Both the position numbers and the translations under genes were made by a program. The notes under the pieces are model-generated. The model saw only the letters and a program-made list of their open reading frames with translations, was not told the origin of the DNA and made no database searches. DNA of 64,000 nt from Olsenella_K sp036454645. Lineage in GTDB: Bacteria; Actinomycetota; Coriobacteriia; Coriobacteriales; Atopobiaceae. Position 1 is the first letter of the stretch; each line of letters opens with the position of its first letter. Below, in pieces: positions 51,347 through 60,520 of the stretch. The stretch spans positions 1-64,000 of the forward strand of contig JAZHSQ010000001.1 of assembly GCA_036454645.1 (NCBI GenBank), in the 5' to 3' direction.

Positions 51347-51964
51347 ATGACTGAGGTGATCATAATCTCGGGGGCGCGAGGCGCCGGCAAGACGACGCTC
51401 ATCAACGGCATCGTCGCGGCCAACGCGCTCGACGAGCCGCCGGTCGTGCTCGAGTGCGAGGCGGGGGAGAGCTCCGTGAGCTGGGACCTCATCTCCGCTG
51501 GGAGGGTGTCTCTCTGGCCGGTCGTGCCGGCGCGCCGCGCGGACGCGGGCGACGGGCTACCCCACACCCTCCACCAGGGTCTCACGACGATCATGCGCTC
51601 TTCGCCGCCCGCGTGCGTGATCGTGGAGGCGTGCGACGCCGCGTCCGTGGACGACGTGGCGGGCGTGGTCTCCTACGTGGGGAGGGAGCAGCCCTTAGAG
51701 GTCTGCGCCGCCATCACCGTGGTGGACGCCACAAGAGTAGCCGAGCCGCGCGCCCTCTCCAACGCGGCGTGCAGGAAGCTCGAGGAGGCGCGCCTCCTGG
51801 TGCTCACCAAGGCCGAGGGCCTCTCGGACTACGACGTCTTCCGGGTGCGCGGCATCCTCCACGCGCTGGTCGACGCACCTGTCGTGCGGCTGGACAGCCC
51901 ACCGGACTACCGTCGGCTGCTCGAGCTCGCGAAGGTTGCGTGGGCGATGCGCGGGGGCGCGTAG
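51347..51964 (+). CDS. G3E/CobW-type GTPase
   Basis: A 205-residue nucleotide-binding protein. Walker A is GARGAGKTTLINGIV (residues 8-22), then EACDAASVDD and VLTKAEGLSDYD (NKxD-like TKAE). It is shorter than CobW proteins (about 300) and lacks their C-terminal domain, so it is closer to the core GTPase of the HypB/UreG/CobW group. Such proteins insert metals or cofactors; no metalloenzyme partner is adjacent. The ATG at 51347 has GCGAGGC upstream. A tandem hairpin leader precedes it. It is the last gene before the base-composition change. Confidence 0.75.
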   Translation: MTEVIIISGARGAGKTTLINGIVAANALDEPPVVLECEAGESSVSWDLISAGRVSLWPVVPARRADAGDGLPHTLHQGLTTIMRSSPPACVIVEACDAASVDDVAGVVSYVGREQPLEVCAAITVVDATRVAEPRALSNAACRKLEEARLLVLTKAEGLSDYDVFRVRGILHALVDAPVVRLDSPPDYRRLLELAKVAWAMRGGA

Positions 51965-52380
51965 GGGAGGCGATGGGTGCGACGGTGCATCCGCGCGTCC
52001 GTCTCACTCATGGCGACATCGAGACGCTCGACGCATGACGGCACGAGCGATGAGTGAACGTGCGGGCGTTCCGCAAGATGAAGTCATCAGTTAACTATAT
52101 GCGTTAAAAGTAATCAAACCCAAAATGTTGGCCTAGGGGAAATCTCATTAGAATTCGATGGCGCCAGATGCCTCTCGTCACTCTGGTTGCCCAAACGGTG
52201 GTTATCAGAGCGGGTCATGCATCGGTTGCGGCTGCGTATCGCGTGGACCGCCTGGGTAGCGATGGCGGCGCGGATGAATCCCAGCGCGCGTTCTCCATTC
52301 CTACGTTGTCCTCGCGAGTCACCCGCTATCAGCGGCTTCAATCTCTCACGCAGATTCCCGAGCAGTGTATAGGAGACTCA
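51965..52380. other. 416-bp non-coding boundary with promoter
   Basis: No credible gene. Base composition drops here compared with upstream. Plus-strand TTGGCC N15 TAGAAT (TAGAAT at 52149-52154) is a promoter candidate. Small hairpins are seen, for example ccgct/agcgg (52322-52334). Confidence 0.4.
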
Positions 52381-53163
52381 ATGGGCGTCCACATCGAAGA
52401 CCTGTCGTTTTCATACAAGGGTACCGACCGCCTGATTCTCGAACATCTGAACATCGACGTCCAGGACGGTGAGTTCGTCTGCCTGCTGGGTCAGTCGGGA
52501 TGTGGCAAGTCGACCCTTCTCAGGCTCATAGCTGGGCTCGAGTCGCCAACGTCGGGCGAGCTGCTCTTCGACGGCGAGCCGATTCACGGTGCGAGCCTGG
52601 AGAGGGGGATTGTCTTCCAGGACTACGGCCTCTTCCCGTGGATGAGCGCCGGTGAGAACATTCTCCTCGGCCTGACCCAGAAGTTCCCCGATGTCGACAA
52701 GGCGGACCTCAAGAAGCGCGTGTACGAGCTCCTCGAGGCAGTCGGCTTGGACGCGAAGATATACCGGAAGCTTCCCAAGGAGCTGAGCGGCGGGATGAAG
52801 CAGCGCTGCGCCATCGCACGCGCCTTTGGCATCGATTCGCCAATGCTCCTAATGGACGAGCCCTTTGGTGCCCTCGATGCGGTCACTCGCGCGAGGCTGC
52901 AGGACCTGGTGCTATCGCTGTGGGGCAAGGAAGAGGAGAAGAAGACCATCTTCTTCGTCACCCACGACGTGGATGAGGCGCTCCTCCTGTCAACGCACAT
53001 CTACATGCTCGGCCAGTCTCCGAGTCACGTCATTCTCGATGAGAGGATACCAGAGGAGCATCGGGTCACCAGGAACACGCAGTTTGACGACAAGTGGATA
53101 CTCGACCTCCGCAACAAGTTGGTTATGGAGATGAACCGCGACATCGCTTGTCGTGTCGAGTGA
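52381..53163 (+). CDS. ABC transporter ATP-binding protein (SsuB/TauB type)
   Basis: A 260-residue ATPase energising the permease at 54.4 kb. Walker A GQSGCGKSTLLRLIAG, Q-loop IVFQDYGLFPW, signature LSGGMKQRCAIARAF, Walker B MLLMDEPFGALD and switch His in VTHDVDEALLLS. The Q-loop and short coupling pattern match nitrate/sulfonate/taurine importers. The ATG at 52381 has AGGAGA 6 nt upstream. It forms an operon-like run with the binding protein and permease. Confidence 0.9.
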   Translation: MGVHIEDLSFSYKGTDRLILEHLNIDVQDGEFVCLLGQSGCGKSTLLRLIAGLESPTSGELLFDGEPIHGASLERGIVFQDYGLFPWMSAGENILLGLTQKFPDVDKADLKKRVYELLEAVGLDAKIYRKLPKELSGGMKQRCAIARAFGIDSPMLLMDEPFGALDAVTRARLQDLVLSLWGKEEEKKTIFFVTHDVDEALLLSTHIYMLGQSPSHVILDERIPEEHRVTRNTQFDDKWILDLRNKLVMEMNRDIACRVE

Positions 53164-53231
53164 CCTTCGCAGTTTGGTAAACGGCAGGCGACGGTGCCTG
53201 CTGAAAGACATCGTTAGGAATGGAGAACGCT

Positions 53232-54344
53232 ATGTCACAAATGAACGCGAACCTGAGCCGCCGTACTTTCATATCTACTATGGGAGTCCTCGGAGCGGGA
53301 CTTGCGCTCAGTGCCTGCGGCAGCTCTAACACGTCTGGAGCTGCTGCGGAATCCAGTCCTGCCAGCGGGGACAAGGGTCTGGAAGTGGATACCATCCACT
53401 GGGGCAGGGCTAACAGCGGCAACATCTTCGTCACCCTTGGGCAGAAGAAGGGCTACTTTGCGGACGAGGGTCTTACCGTCGTTGAGGATCCTGTCCAGTC
53501 CAGCACTGATGCGCTCACCGCGCTCTCGACGGGTGCTGTCGACGTAACGTCGAACCAGGGGACTTCCGGCCCGCTACAGCAGATTGCAGCTGGGCAGGAC
53601 TTCACAATCGTCGGTGGGTACATGCTTCAGGGCATGTATCTGATTGCGAAGAAGGGGACTACCTGGAACGGCGTGGGAGACCTTGTCGGAAAGAGAATCT
53701 CGCACAGTGCGCCGCAGATCCCCGTATGCTATGCCATGCTGCAGGCAGGATATGACCCGACCAAGGACGTGACGTGGGTCAGCACGAATACGTCCGCGGA
53801 CAGGTATGCAGCCGTGGTCTCAGGGGAAGCCGACTATGGCTACATGTCTGGCGATATGCTCTACACGGTCAATAACTCGCCTGACGTCGACATCGTCGTC
53901 TATGCGGATGAGCTCATGCCCACATACGGTTGTTGCCGCATGAATATGAGGACCCAGTTCGTGAAGGACAATCCGAAGACGGTCAAGGCGCTCATGCGCG
54001 CGTTGGTGAGGTCCAACGCGTACTTCCACGCGAACCTTGACGAGTGTGTCGAGATTCTTGCCAAGGAGCTCAACACAGACCAGGACTACGTTGCCGCTTA
54101 CCTCAAGAACGAGCACTACATTCCCGACACCGACCCCGTCAAGCACCAGGTGGAGCAGACGTGGGAGGTCATGAAGCAGATCGGCCTCGTGGATGCGGAC
54201 GCCGCTGCGAAGGTCAAGCTCGAGGACCACATCGACACCAGCTTCTACGAGGAGGCTCTGAACGAGATCTCCCAGGAGTATGCCGATGACTACCCCGAGT
54301 GGTGGAAGAGCCGCAAGGAGTTCTTCCAGGAGCACGACGCGTAA
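53232..54344 (+). CDS. ABC transporter substrate-binding lipoprotein (NMT1/SsuA-like)
   Basis: A 370-residue binding protein. The N-terminus SRRTFISTMGVLGAGLALSACGSS holds a twin-arginine motif and a lipobox LSAC, so it may be exported folded and lipidated. The mature part has the NMT1/SsuA fold: FADEGLTVVEDPVQSSTDAL near the front and TVKALMRALVRSNAYFHAN later. The ligand is unknown; relatives bind sulfonates, nitrate or pyrimidine precursors. The ATG at 53232 has GGAGAACGC upstream. It sits 68 bp after the ATPase and before the permease. Confidence 0.88.
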   Translation: MSQMNANLSRRTFISTMGVLGAGLALSACGSSNTSGAAAESSPASGDKGLEVDTIHWGRANSGNIFVTLGQKKGYFADEGLTVVEDPVQSSTDALTALSTGAVDVTSNQGTSGPLQQIAAGQDFTIVGGYMLQGMYLIAKKGTTWNGVGDLVGKRISHSAPQIPVCYAMLQAGYDPTKDVTWVSTNTSADRYAAVVSGEADYGYMSGDMLYTVNNSPDVDIVVYADELMPTYGCCRMNMRTQFVKDNPKTVKALMRALVRSNAYFHANLDECVEILAKELNTDQDYVAAYLKNEHYIPDTDPVKHQVEQTWEVMKQIGLVDADAAAKVKLEDHIDTSFYEEALNEISQEYADDYPEWWKSRKEFFQEHDA

Positions 54345-54379
54345 GAGCGTCTCTGTATCAAGGAAACGAAGGGGGTCTC

Positions 54380-55141
54380 GTGGGCAGAGTGGGTAGCTTC
54401 TTCAAGAAGTATTGGATTACGATATTAGTTTTTGTGGGCATCGTCGCCGCCTATGTCGTTATCGCTGACAACAGGCTGGTGAACGCCTTCCTGTTCCCAC
54501 CTGCCGCGCAGATCGGCAAGGCGTTCCAGCAATACTGGCAGACGATGTTCATCAACATGTTCTCGTCGTTCGGGCTGCTGGTGCCCGCGCTGATCATCGC
54601 GACCACGATCGCCCTCGTCGTCGGGTCCGTGCTGGGCATGAACAAGAGAGCGAGGGAAGTGCTGCACCCGGTGGTGTACACCATCAGCGTCATCCCCTCG
54701 ATCCTCCTCTCGCCCTTCGCGCTGCTACTCGCTCCCAACTTCTGGGTGGCGTCGCTCTTCCTGATCATCTACCAGACCATCTGGGCGACCCTCTTCGCGA
54801 CCATCACAGGTATCCAGACCATCAACAAGACCTACCTCGACAATGCGGCGGCGCTCGAGCTACACGGGGCGAAGAAGTTCTTCAAGGTCATCCTCCCTGC
54901 GGCGAGTCCGTCGATACTCTCGGGGTTCGTGACGTCCCTCAGGGGATCCTTCGTGATGCTCGTCTACGCGGAGATGTACGGCGCGAAGTACGGCATGGGC
55001 TTCTTCGTGAAGAAGTACGCAGACTACGGCCTCTATGCGGAGACCTGGGCGGGCTTCGTCTTCCTGGTAGTGGTGCTCGTGATAGTGATGCAGGTGTTCG
55101 AGCACATCAAGTCCCGCCTGCTCTCCTGGTCCATTGACTAG
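54380..55141 (+). CDS. ABC transporter permease (SsuC/TauC type)
   Basis: A 253-residue inner-membrane protein of six helices. The EAA loop, which contacts the ATPase, is seen near residues 140-170 in NAAALELHGAKKFFKVILPAASPS. First helix WITILVFVGIVAAYVVIA. The GTG at 54380 has GAAGGGGG upstream. It completes the first transporter of this region. Confidence 0.88.
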   Translation: MGRVGSFFKKYWITILVFVGIVAAYVVIADNRLVNAFLFPPAAQIGKAFQQYWQTMFINMFSSFGLLVPALIIATTIALVVGSVLGMNKRAREVLHPVVYTISVIPSILLSPFALLLAPNFWVASLFLIIYQTIWATLFATITGIQTINKTYLDNAAALELHGAKKFFKVILPAASPSILSGFVTSLRGSFVMLVYAEMYGAKYGMGFFVKKYADYGLYAETWAGFVFLVVVLVIVMQVFEHIKSRLLSWSID

Positions 55142-55164
55142 ACGTTCGTTCTGGGGTGATGATG

Positions 55165-56349
55165 ATGAGAATTACCAAAGTCGACGTAATATATCTGGAG
55201 GAGAGGCCAGCCGACAACCCTGCCTGGTCGCCCGTCCTCTGCCGCGTGTACACGGACGAGGGAATCTACGGAGACGGCGAGGCGGGCATGACCTACGGCT
55301 GTCCCTCGACGGCCGCAAGGAGCGCCCTCGTCGAGTTCTCCCGCCAGATTATCGGGAGGGATCCCTTCCAGAGCCAACTCATCTGGCAGGATCTCTACAA
55401 GGGGACGTTCTGGGGGCAGAACGGTGGACCCGTCGTCTTCGCCGCGATGTCGGCGATAGATATCGCTCTGTGGGACATCAAGGGCAAGGCACTCGGTGTG
55501 CCCGTCTACCAGTTGCTAGGAGGCAAAGTCCGCGAGAGCCTGAGGTGTTATGCGAGCCAGCTGCAGTTTGGTTGGTATGACAAGAAGACTCCCGCCGTCA
55601 CAATCGAGGACTACAAGAGGAGCGCTCGGACCGCGGTCGACGAGGGCTACGACGCAGTCAAGTACGACTTCTTCACCTTCGACGAGGCTGACGGGCACCG
55701 CTATTCCCATGAGGACACGACGAGGCTCCTTCCCCACAGGTACGTCGACATGGTCAGGCGTAGGTTCGCGGCGGTGCGCGAGGAGGTGGGCCCAGAAGTC
55801 GACATCATCATGGAGAACCACTCGAGCGTCGACGTACAGTCTGCGGTCCAGCTCGGGGAGGCGGTCAAGGAGTACGGCATCTACTACTTCGAGGAGCCGT
55901 GCACACCGACGCCGAAGCTGACCAAGAGCGTGTTCAATAGGCTCGGAGTTCCCGTCTCGCAGGGCGAGCGCGTCTACACCCGCTGGCAGTATGCCCCCTA
56001 CTTCGAGGACGGCTCCGTCCAGCTCATCCAGCCGGACCTCGGCAACTGCGGCGGCATCACCGAGGTGAAGAAGGTCGCGGACATGGCGGAGACCTACGAC
56101 GTGGGCGTTCAGGTGCATGTCTGCTCGAGTCCGCTCCTAACGGCAGCGGCGCTTCAGGTCGAGTGCGTCCTCCCGAACTTCACCATTCACGAGCACCACG
56201 TCTACAACCGCTTCGACTACAACCGTAGGCTGTGCAAGTACGACTACCAGCCGGTCGACGGTCGCTTCTCGGTTCCCGAGCTGCCGGGTATCGGGAACGA
56301 GATCAGTGAGTACGCGTTCTCGCACGGAGAGGTCGAGACGGTGGAGTAG
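55165..56349 (+). CDS. enolase-superfamily (mandelate racemase/MLE) enzyme
   Basis: About 394 residues with an N-terminal capping domain and a TIM barrel. Barrel residues: Lys/Asp in AVKYDFFTFDE, metal ligands in DIIMENHSS, YYFEEPC and VSQGERVYTRW, and the base/acid region IQPDLGNCGGITE and VHVCSSPLL. The usual chemistry is proton abstraction alpha to a carboxylate, such as sugar-acid dehydration or racemisation. The exact substrate cannot be read from the sequence. Four ATG/GTG starts cluster at 55156-55165; the last has the best spacing from GGGGTGA. It follows the permease by 23 bp and may supply catabolism of the imported ligand. Confidence 0.85.
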   Translation: MRITKVDVIYLEERPADNPAWSPVLCRVYTDEGIYGDGEAGMTYGCPSTAARSALVEFSRQIIGRDPFQSQLIWQDLYKGTFWGQNGGPVVFAAMSAIDIALWDIKGKALGVPVYQLLGGKVRESLRCYASQLQFGWYDKKTPAVTIEDYKRSARTAVDEGYDAVKYDFFTFDEADGHRYSHEDTTRLLPHRYVDMVRRRFAAVREEVGPEVDIIMENHSSVDVQSAVQLGEAVKEYGIYYFEEPCTPTPKLTKSVFNRLGVPVSQGERVYTRWQYAPYFEDGSVQLIQPDLGNCGGITEVKKVADMAETYDVGVQVHVCSSPLLTAAALQVECVLPNFTIHEHHVYNRFDYNRRLCKYDYQPVDGRFSVPELPGIGNEISEYAFSHGEVETVE

Positions 56350-56543
56350 CAACAACTACGAGCCTGCATTTCCATATACGCGTACGGAAACGTGATAGTC
56401 GAATCAACGGGGGTCATCGGACGCGGCCATTCGAGGCCAAGTACGGTGGCCCCTATTGCATTATTTGGAACGAAACTATGTTCGGTAATTAGACCGGAGA
56501 ATAAATAATCGCAGTGAAAAAATCGTGTGAAGAGCGACTTGGC
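56350..56543. promoter_or_regulatory. AT-rich gap before metN leader
   Basis: No gene. An imperfect dyad TTTCC...GGAAA around TACGCGTA (56369-56390) is operator-like. Confidence 0.3.
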
Positions 56544-56615
56544 TAATATTACCCCGCTTGCCGGTTGCCGATGGAGGCATTGACATCGCTGGCTATCAGT
56601 GAGGCAACCCGCCTC
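56544..56615 (+). promoter_or_regulatory. metN leader with mutually exclusive hairpins
   Basis: TAATAT (56544-56549) is a -10 candidate. In the following ~120-nt leader GGTTGCC (56563-56569) pairs with GGCAACC (56603-56609), while GAGGC (56601-56605) pairs with GCCTC (56611-56615) around AACCC. The two pairings share bases and exclude each other, as in a switch or attenuator. It does not match SAM riboswitch consensus. Confidence 0.45.
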
Positions 56616-56677
56616 TTGCCTTGAAGCGTCAGGGGTATGGCGGAATACACGAGTGGGATGCGGTCGGGGGCTCAAAC

Positions 56678-57688
56678 GTGATAGAGATACAACACCTTGG
56701 TAAAAGCTGGGCGGATGGAGGCGAGGTCCTCAAGGACATCAGCCTCGACATCGCCGACGGGGAGATGTATGCCCTGGTTGGGCGTAGTGGTGCGGGAAAG
56801 TCCACGCTGCTCAGGTGTATCAATGGGCTGACGGATTACCAGTCGGGCAGCATGGTAGTGGACGGCCATGAGATCAAGGACATGCCCTACAAGGAAATCC
56901 GAGAGCTCCGCAGACAGATTGGGATGGTCTTCCAGCAGTTCTCGCTGCTTGAAAGGGAGACCGTCTACAACAACGTCGCCCTTCCCATGAAGTGTTGGGG
57001 CTACAAGAGCGAGGAGATCGACAAGAAGGTCATGAGCCTTCTCGAGCTCGTCGGCCTCGCGGATCGAAAGGACGCGCGTCCAAGGGGCCTTTCGGGCGGA
57101 CAGAAGCAGAGGGTCGCGATAGCAAGGGCCCTCACCATGGACCCCAAGATCCTGCTCTGTGACGAGGCGACTTCCGCCCTCGACCCCAAGACCACCAGCT
57201 CGATTCTTGACCTGCTGATGGAGATCAACGGGGAGACCGGAATCACCATCGTCATCGTGACCCACCAGATGGAGGTGGTGCGCAAGGCGTGCCGCAAGGC
57301 GTGCATCCTGGAGCGGGGGGTCATCAAGAGCATGGGCGATGTGCTTGACATCTTCTACAGGAGGCCGGCCTCGCTGCTGCGCCTCCTTGGGGAAGACCAG
57401 GCGTCGCTGCCCGACGAGGGGGTGAACCTGCGCGTCGCCTACGACGCCGAGGGTCCCGGTGCGTCCTTCTTCGAGTCGTTCTCAAAGGAGGCGGGGTTCG
57501 TCCCGCAAATCGTCGACGGAGGGATTCAGAACTTCAGGAACCGGGCCACCGGCCTCTTCACGCTGAACGTGCGCGAGGAGGACCTGGGCAGGGCTGGAGG
57601 CTTCCTCGACCGGGCTGCCCTGAAGTGGGACCGCATCGACGAGGAATGGATCGCCGAGTCCACGCGCGGCGACGAGGAAGAGGAGTAG
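56678..57688 (+). CDS. metN: methionine-type ABC transporter ATP-binding protein
   Basis: A 336-residue ATPase. Walker A GRSGAGKSTLLRCI, signature LSGGQKQRVAIARAL, Walker B ILLCDEATSALDPK. The C-terminal ~90 residues are a NIL domain (NLRVAYDAEGPGASFFESF...), which senses methionine in MetN and is diagnostic of the methionine uptake family. The GTG at 56678 has CGGGGG upstream. It is first in a metNIQ-type operon with a switch-like leader. Confidence 0.9.
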   Translation: MIEIQHLGKSWADGGEVLKDISLDIADGEMYALVGRSGAGKSTLLRCINGLTDYQSGSMVVDGHEIKDMPYKEIRELRRQIGMVFQQFSLLERETVYNNVALPMKCWGYKSEEIDKKVMSLLELVGLADRKDARPRGLSGGQKQRVAIARALTMDPKILLCDEATSALDPKTTSSILDLLMEINGETGITIVIVTHQMEVVRKACRKACILERGVIKSMGDVLDIFYRRPASLLRLLGEDQASLPDEGVNLRVAYDAEGPGASFFESFSKEAGFVPQIVDGGIQNFRNRATGLFTLNVREEDLGRAGGFLDRAALKWDRIDEEWIAESTRGDEEEE

Positions 57689-57698
57689 GTGACCCGGA

Positions 57699-58367
57699 AT
57701 GGTTCTTAGCAGGTTCTCCTTCTGGGAGATCTTCCAGATGCTGATTCTCCCGGCCTTCTTCGCCACCCTGAGGATGGTGCTGATATCCGGCGTGCTGGCG
57801 ACGCTCATCGGCATGGTGCTAGGCATCGTGTTGGTTCTCACGGACAAGGACGGGCTGAGCCCCAACAGGGTCGTCTTCAGGATCTTCGACGTATTCGTTA
57901 ACATCATCCGCTCGTTCCCGTTCATCATCCTCATCGTCACGATCATCCCGCTCACACGTCTTATCGTCGGGTCCTCGATCGGCGAGGTCGCAGCGTTGGT
58001 GCCCCTCACGGTCGCGTGCAGCCCGTTCATGGGCCGCATCTTCCAGAACGCCTTCAAGGAGGTGGACCCCGCCCTCATCGAGGCAGCGAAGTCCTTCGGC
58101 GCCTCCAAGATGCAGATCATGCTCAAGGTGTACCTCAAGGAAGGTCTGCCCTCGGTCATCTCCGGCCTAAGCCTCGGCCTCATCAACCTGCTCGGCTGCT
58201 CCGCGATGGCGGGCGCGGTTGGCGCTGGCGGCCTGGGTGCGGTCGCGCTCCAGTACGGCTACCAGAACTTCAACGTCCGCGTCATGTACTCGATCGTGGC
58301 CATCCTCATCGTGCTCGTGGCGGCAATCCAGTACTTCGGCGACTGGGTCTATCGCAAGCTCAAGTAA
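57699..58367 (+). CDS. metI: methionine-type ABC transporter permease
   Basis: A 222-residue permease with five helices, matching MetI in length. The cytoplasmic EAA-type loop is ALIEAAKSFGASKMQIMLKVYLKEG near residue 130-150. The ATG at 57699 lies 10 bp after the metN stop with GAGGAG upstream. Confidence 0.9.
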   Translation: MVLSRFSFWEIFQMLILPAFFATLRMVLISGVLATLIGMVLGIVLVLTDKDGLSPNRVVFRIFDVFVNIIRSFPFIILIVTIIPLTRLIVGSSIGEVAALVPLTVACSPFMGRIFQNAFKEVDPALIEAAKSFGASKMQIMLKVYLKEGLPSVISGLSLGLINLLGCSAMAGAVGAGGLGAVALQYGYQNFNVRVMYSIVAILIVLVAAIQYFGDWVYRKLK

Positions 58368-58452
58368 AGGGCCCGCGCAACGAGCCAAATAAGCGGAATC
58401 GCACGCTCGTCAGGTGAACCTGGCCAGGTGCTCAATCGATTAGGAGAAGAAT

Positions 58453-59280
58453 ATGGCGTTACAGCTCACTCGTAGGTCGGCACTGCAGCTTCTGGGGATG
58501 GCGGGGATCACCTCCGCACTTGCTGCCTGCGGCCAGGGCGGGTCATCCGCATCGTCCTCGGAGCAGAAGACCATCAAGGTCGGCACCCGTGCGGACAGCA
58601 TGGATAAGCTCGCTGCGGTTACCCCGGACATCGAGGCCGCGGGCTACAAGATCGAGGCTGTCTCCTTCGACGACTCCGTCCTCCCGAACCAGGCGCTGGG
58701 CGAGGGCAGCATCGACTGCAACTGGTACCAGCACGAGCCATACCTCCAGGCGTACAACAAGTCCAACGGCACCGACTTCGTGATGGTGGAGCCGAAGAGC
58801 TACGCTCCCCTGTTCGGCATGTACTCTAGCAAATGGAAGAGTCTGGAGGAGCTGCCCGATGGCGCCACGCTCGGTATGTGCTCCGACGCCTCCAACCAGG
58901 CGCGCGGCATGATTATGCTCAAGGACCACGGCCTGCTGACCCTGGTTGACGGCGTCGACACTCCGACAATCCACGACGTCAAGGACAACCCGAAGAACCT
59001 CCAGTTCGTCGAGGCGGAGATGCAGCTACTCCCGCAGTCGATCAACGACGTGGACGGAATCTGCCTCGCTGCGGCTCACATGGTCAACGCGGGGATGGAC
59101 GCAAACTCCTACATCGCCCGCTCTAAGGACGAGGAGAAGTACGCGGTGGGCTTCGTCGTCCGCAAGGAGGACGCCAACGCAGAGTGGGCAACTGGCATCG
59201 CCAAGGCCGTCCAGTGCGACCACCTGAAGGACTACCTGGCGAACGAGATGAAGGGTTCCATGGTCCCCACCTGGAGCTAA
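58453..59280 (+). CDS. metQ: MetQ/NlpA-type substrate-binding lipoprotein
   Basis: A 275-residue NlpA-family lipoprotein: signal with lipobox LAACGQ (Cys near 26), NlpA hallmark VSFDDSVLPNQALGEGSIDCNWYQHEPYL and WNQ-like ligand contacts. It binds methionine or a related zwitterion for the metNI system. The ATG at 58453 has TAGGAGAAG upstream. Confidence 0.88.
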   Translation: MALQLTRRSALQLLGMAGITSALAACGQGGSSASSSEQKTIKVGTRADSMDKLAAVTPDIEAAGYKIEAVSFDDSVLPNQALGEGSIDCNWYQHEPYLQAYNKSNGTDFVMVEPKSYAPLFGMYSSKWKSLEELPDGATLGMCSDASNQARGMIMLKDHGLLTLVDGVDTPTIHDVKDNPKNLQFVEAEMQLLPQSINDVDGICLAAAHMVNAGMDANSYIARSKDEEKYAVGFVVRKEDANAEWATGIAKAVQCDHLKDYLANEMKGSMVPTWS

Positions 59281-59346
59281 GCCAAAGGACAGAGGGACAC
59301 GAGACGGCCGCGGGCACCTGTCCGTGGCCGTCGTCAGATTGCAGGG

Positions 59347-60444
59347 GTGAGCCTCGTGACATCGCACGGAGTTGAGATGACGCCAAAGGAGCGGCTGGCC
59401 GCGTACGCCGCGGGCGAGGAGGTAGACCGCATCCCCACAACGCTCTCGGCGGGGGAGACCGCACCTCCCCTGTACGGATACAAGATCAGGGACTGGTACT
59501 TCTCGTCTGACATCATGTTCGACGTCGAGAGCCGTCTCGCCGCGGACTTCGGGGCGGACAACATGGGCGTCGGTCTGGGCCTTCGCGCCTTGGTCGAGGC
59601 GCTCGGAACGAGGCTCGAGTACCCGGAGAAGGGTGTCTCGTACGTCGTCGAGCCAAAGTTCAAGTCGTTCGCCGAGGTGGACGGGGCCGAGCTCGTGGAC
59701 GTCGACAAGGATGGGCGACTCCCGATCATCATCGAGTCGTTCGAGAAGCTCATGGACGTCTATGGGGACATCAGGACCTTCGGCACCGGTCTGGCTGGAC
59801 CGCTCACTACGGCCGGTCAGCTCATTGACACAGAGGTCTTCCTGAGAGGGATGATTAAGGACCGCGACGGCGTGCACAAGCTCATGCAATACGCCACGGA
59901 CAACGTGGTCAAGTGCGCGCGCGACATCCACAAGCGCCTCGGCATTGGGCTCATGCTCTCGGAGCCCATGGCTTCGAGCGACCTTCTCAGCCTTCGCCAG
60001 TTCAAGCAGTTCTACAAGCCGTACCTCGAGCAGGCGGTAAGGCGCATGAACGAGTTTCAGGGGAGCACCGCCATCCACATCTGTGGTCACACCCGGGACC
60101 GCTGGGACCTCGTGGTGGGTTCCGGTGTGAGCGGGTTTTGGGTCGACAACCTGGAGGACATCGGGGAGCTGAAGGAGCTCTACGGGCAACAGGTCTCCCT
60201 CACGGGAAACGTGCCGCCCGTCGCCGTGCTGCTCGAGGGAAGCCCCGAGGACGTGCGCAAGGCCGTCCTCGACTGTCTGAGGAAGGCGGCAGACTCACCT
60301 CGCGGGTACACGCTCTGCCCCGGGTGCACCACTCCCGTCGGCACCTCGAGGGAGAACCTCGACGCCTTCATGGACGCCGCGTGGGAGTACGGGCGAGGGG
60401 CGAGGAAGGGATGCCTGCCCCGCGGGTTGCAGGAGTTGCTTTAG
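59347..60444 (+). CDS. MtaA/uroporphyrinogen decarboxylase-family methyltransferase
   Basis: About 365 residues with the UroD/MtaA TIM barrel. Zinc ligands of the methyltransferase branch are present: IHICGHT and CPGCTTPVG. This is the cobamide:CoM/THF methyl-group transfer branch rather than porphyrin synthesis. Corrinoid carrier and activase genes are not in the window, so the partner is unknown. The GTG at 59347 is used; GTG at 59356 after GGGTGAG is an alternative. It lies 66 bp after metQ and may belong to the same locus. Confidence 0.85.
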   Translation: MSLVTSHGVEMTPKERLAAYAAGEEVDRIPTTLSAGETAPPLYGYKIRDWYFSSDIMFDVESRLAADFGADNMGVGLGLRALVEALGTRLEYPEKGVSYVVEPKFKSFAEVDGAELVDVDKDGRLPIIIESFEKLMDVYGDIRTFGTGLAGPLTTAGQLIDTEVFLRGMIKDRDGVHKLMQYATDNVVKCARDIHKRLGIGLMLSEPMASSDLLSLRQFKQFYKPYLEQAVRRMNEFQGSTAIHICGHTRDRWDLVVGSGVSGFWVDNLEDIGELKELYGQQVSLTGNVPPVAVLLEGSPEDVRKAVLDCLRKAADSPRGYTLCPGCTTPVGTSRENLDAFMDAAWEYGRGARKGCLPRGLQELL

Positions 60445-60447
60445 GGT

Positions 60448-60520
60448 TGCCAGGTCCCACCTGACGGTCGCTGTTGGAGCGTAACGCCTCCAGAGCGGCC
60501 GTCAGGTGGGGCATGGCTGG
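60448..60520 (+). terminator. long nested hairpin after methyltransferase gene
   Basis: Perfect 12-bp stem cccacctgacgg (60456-60467) with ccgtcaggtggg (60499-60510), flanked by outer tgccag/ctggca arms (60448-60453 and 60515-60520), with an inner stem. No T-tract. Confidence 0.6.

Noticed and set aside
56556..56677. SAM-I or SAM-IV riboswitch
   Set aside because: The required core sequence is absent apart from a short GGCAACCC match.
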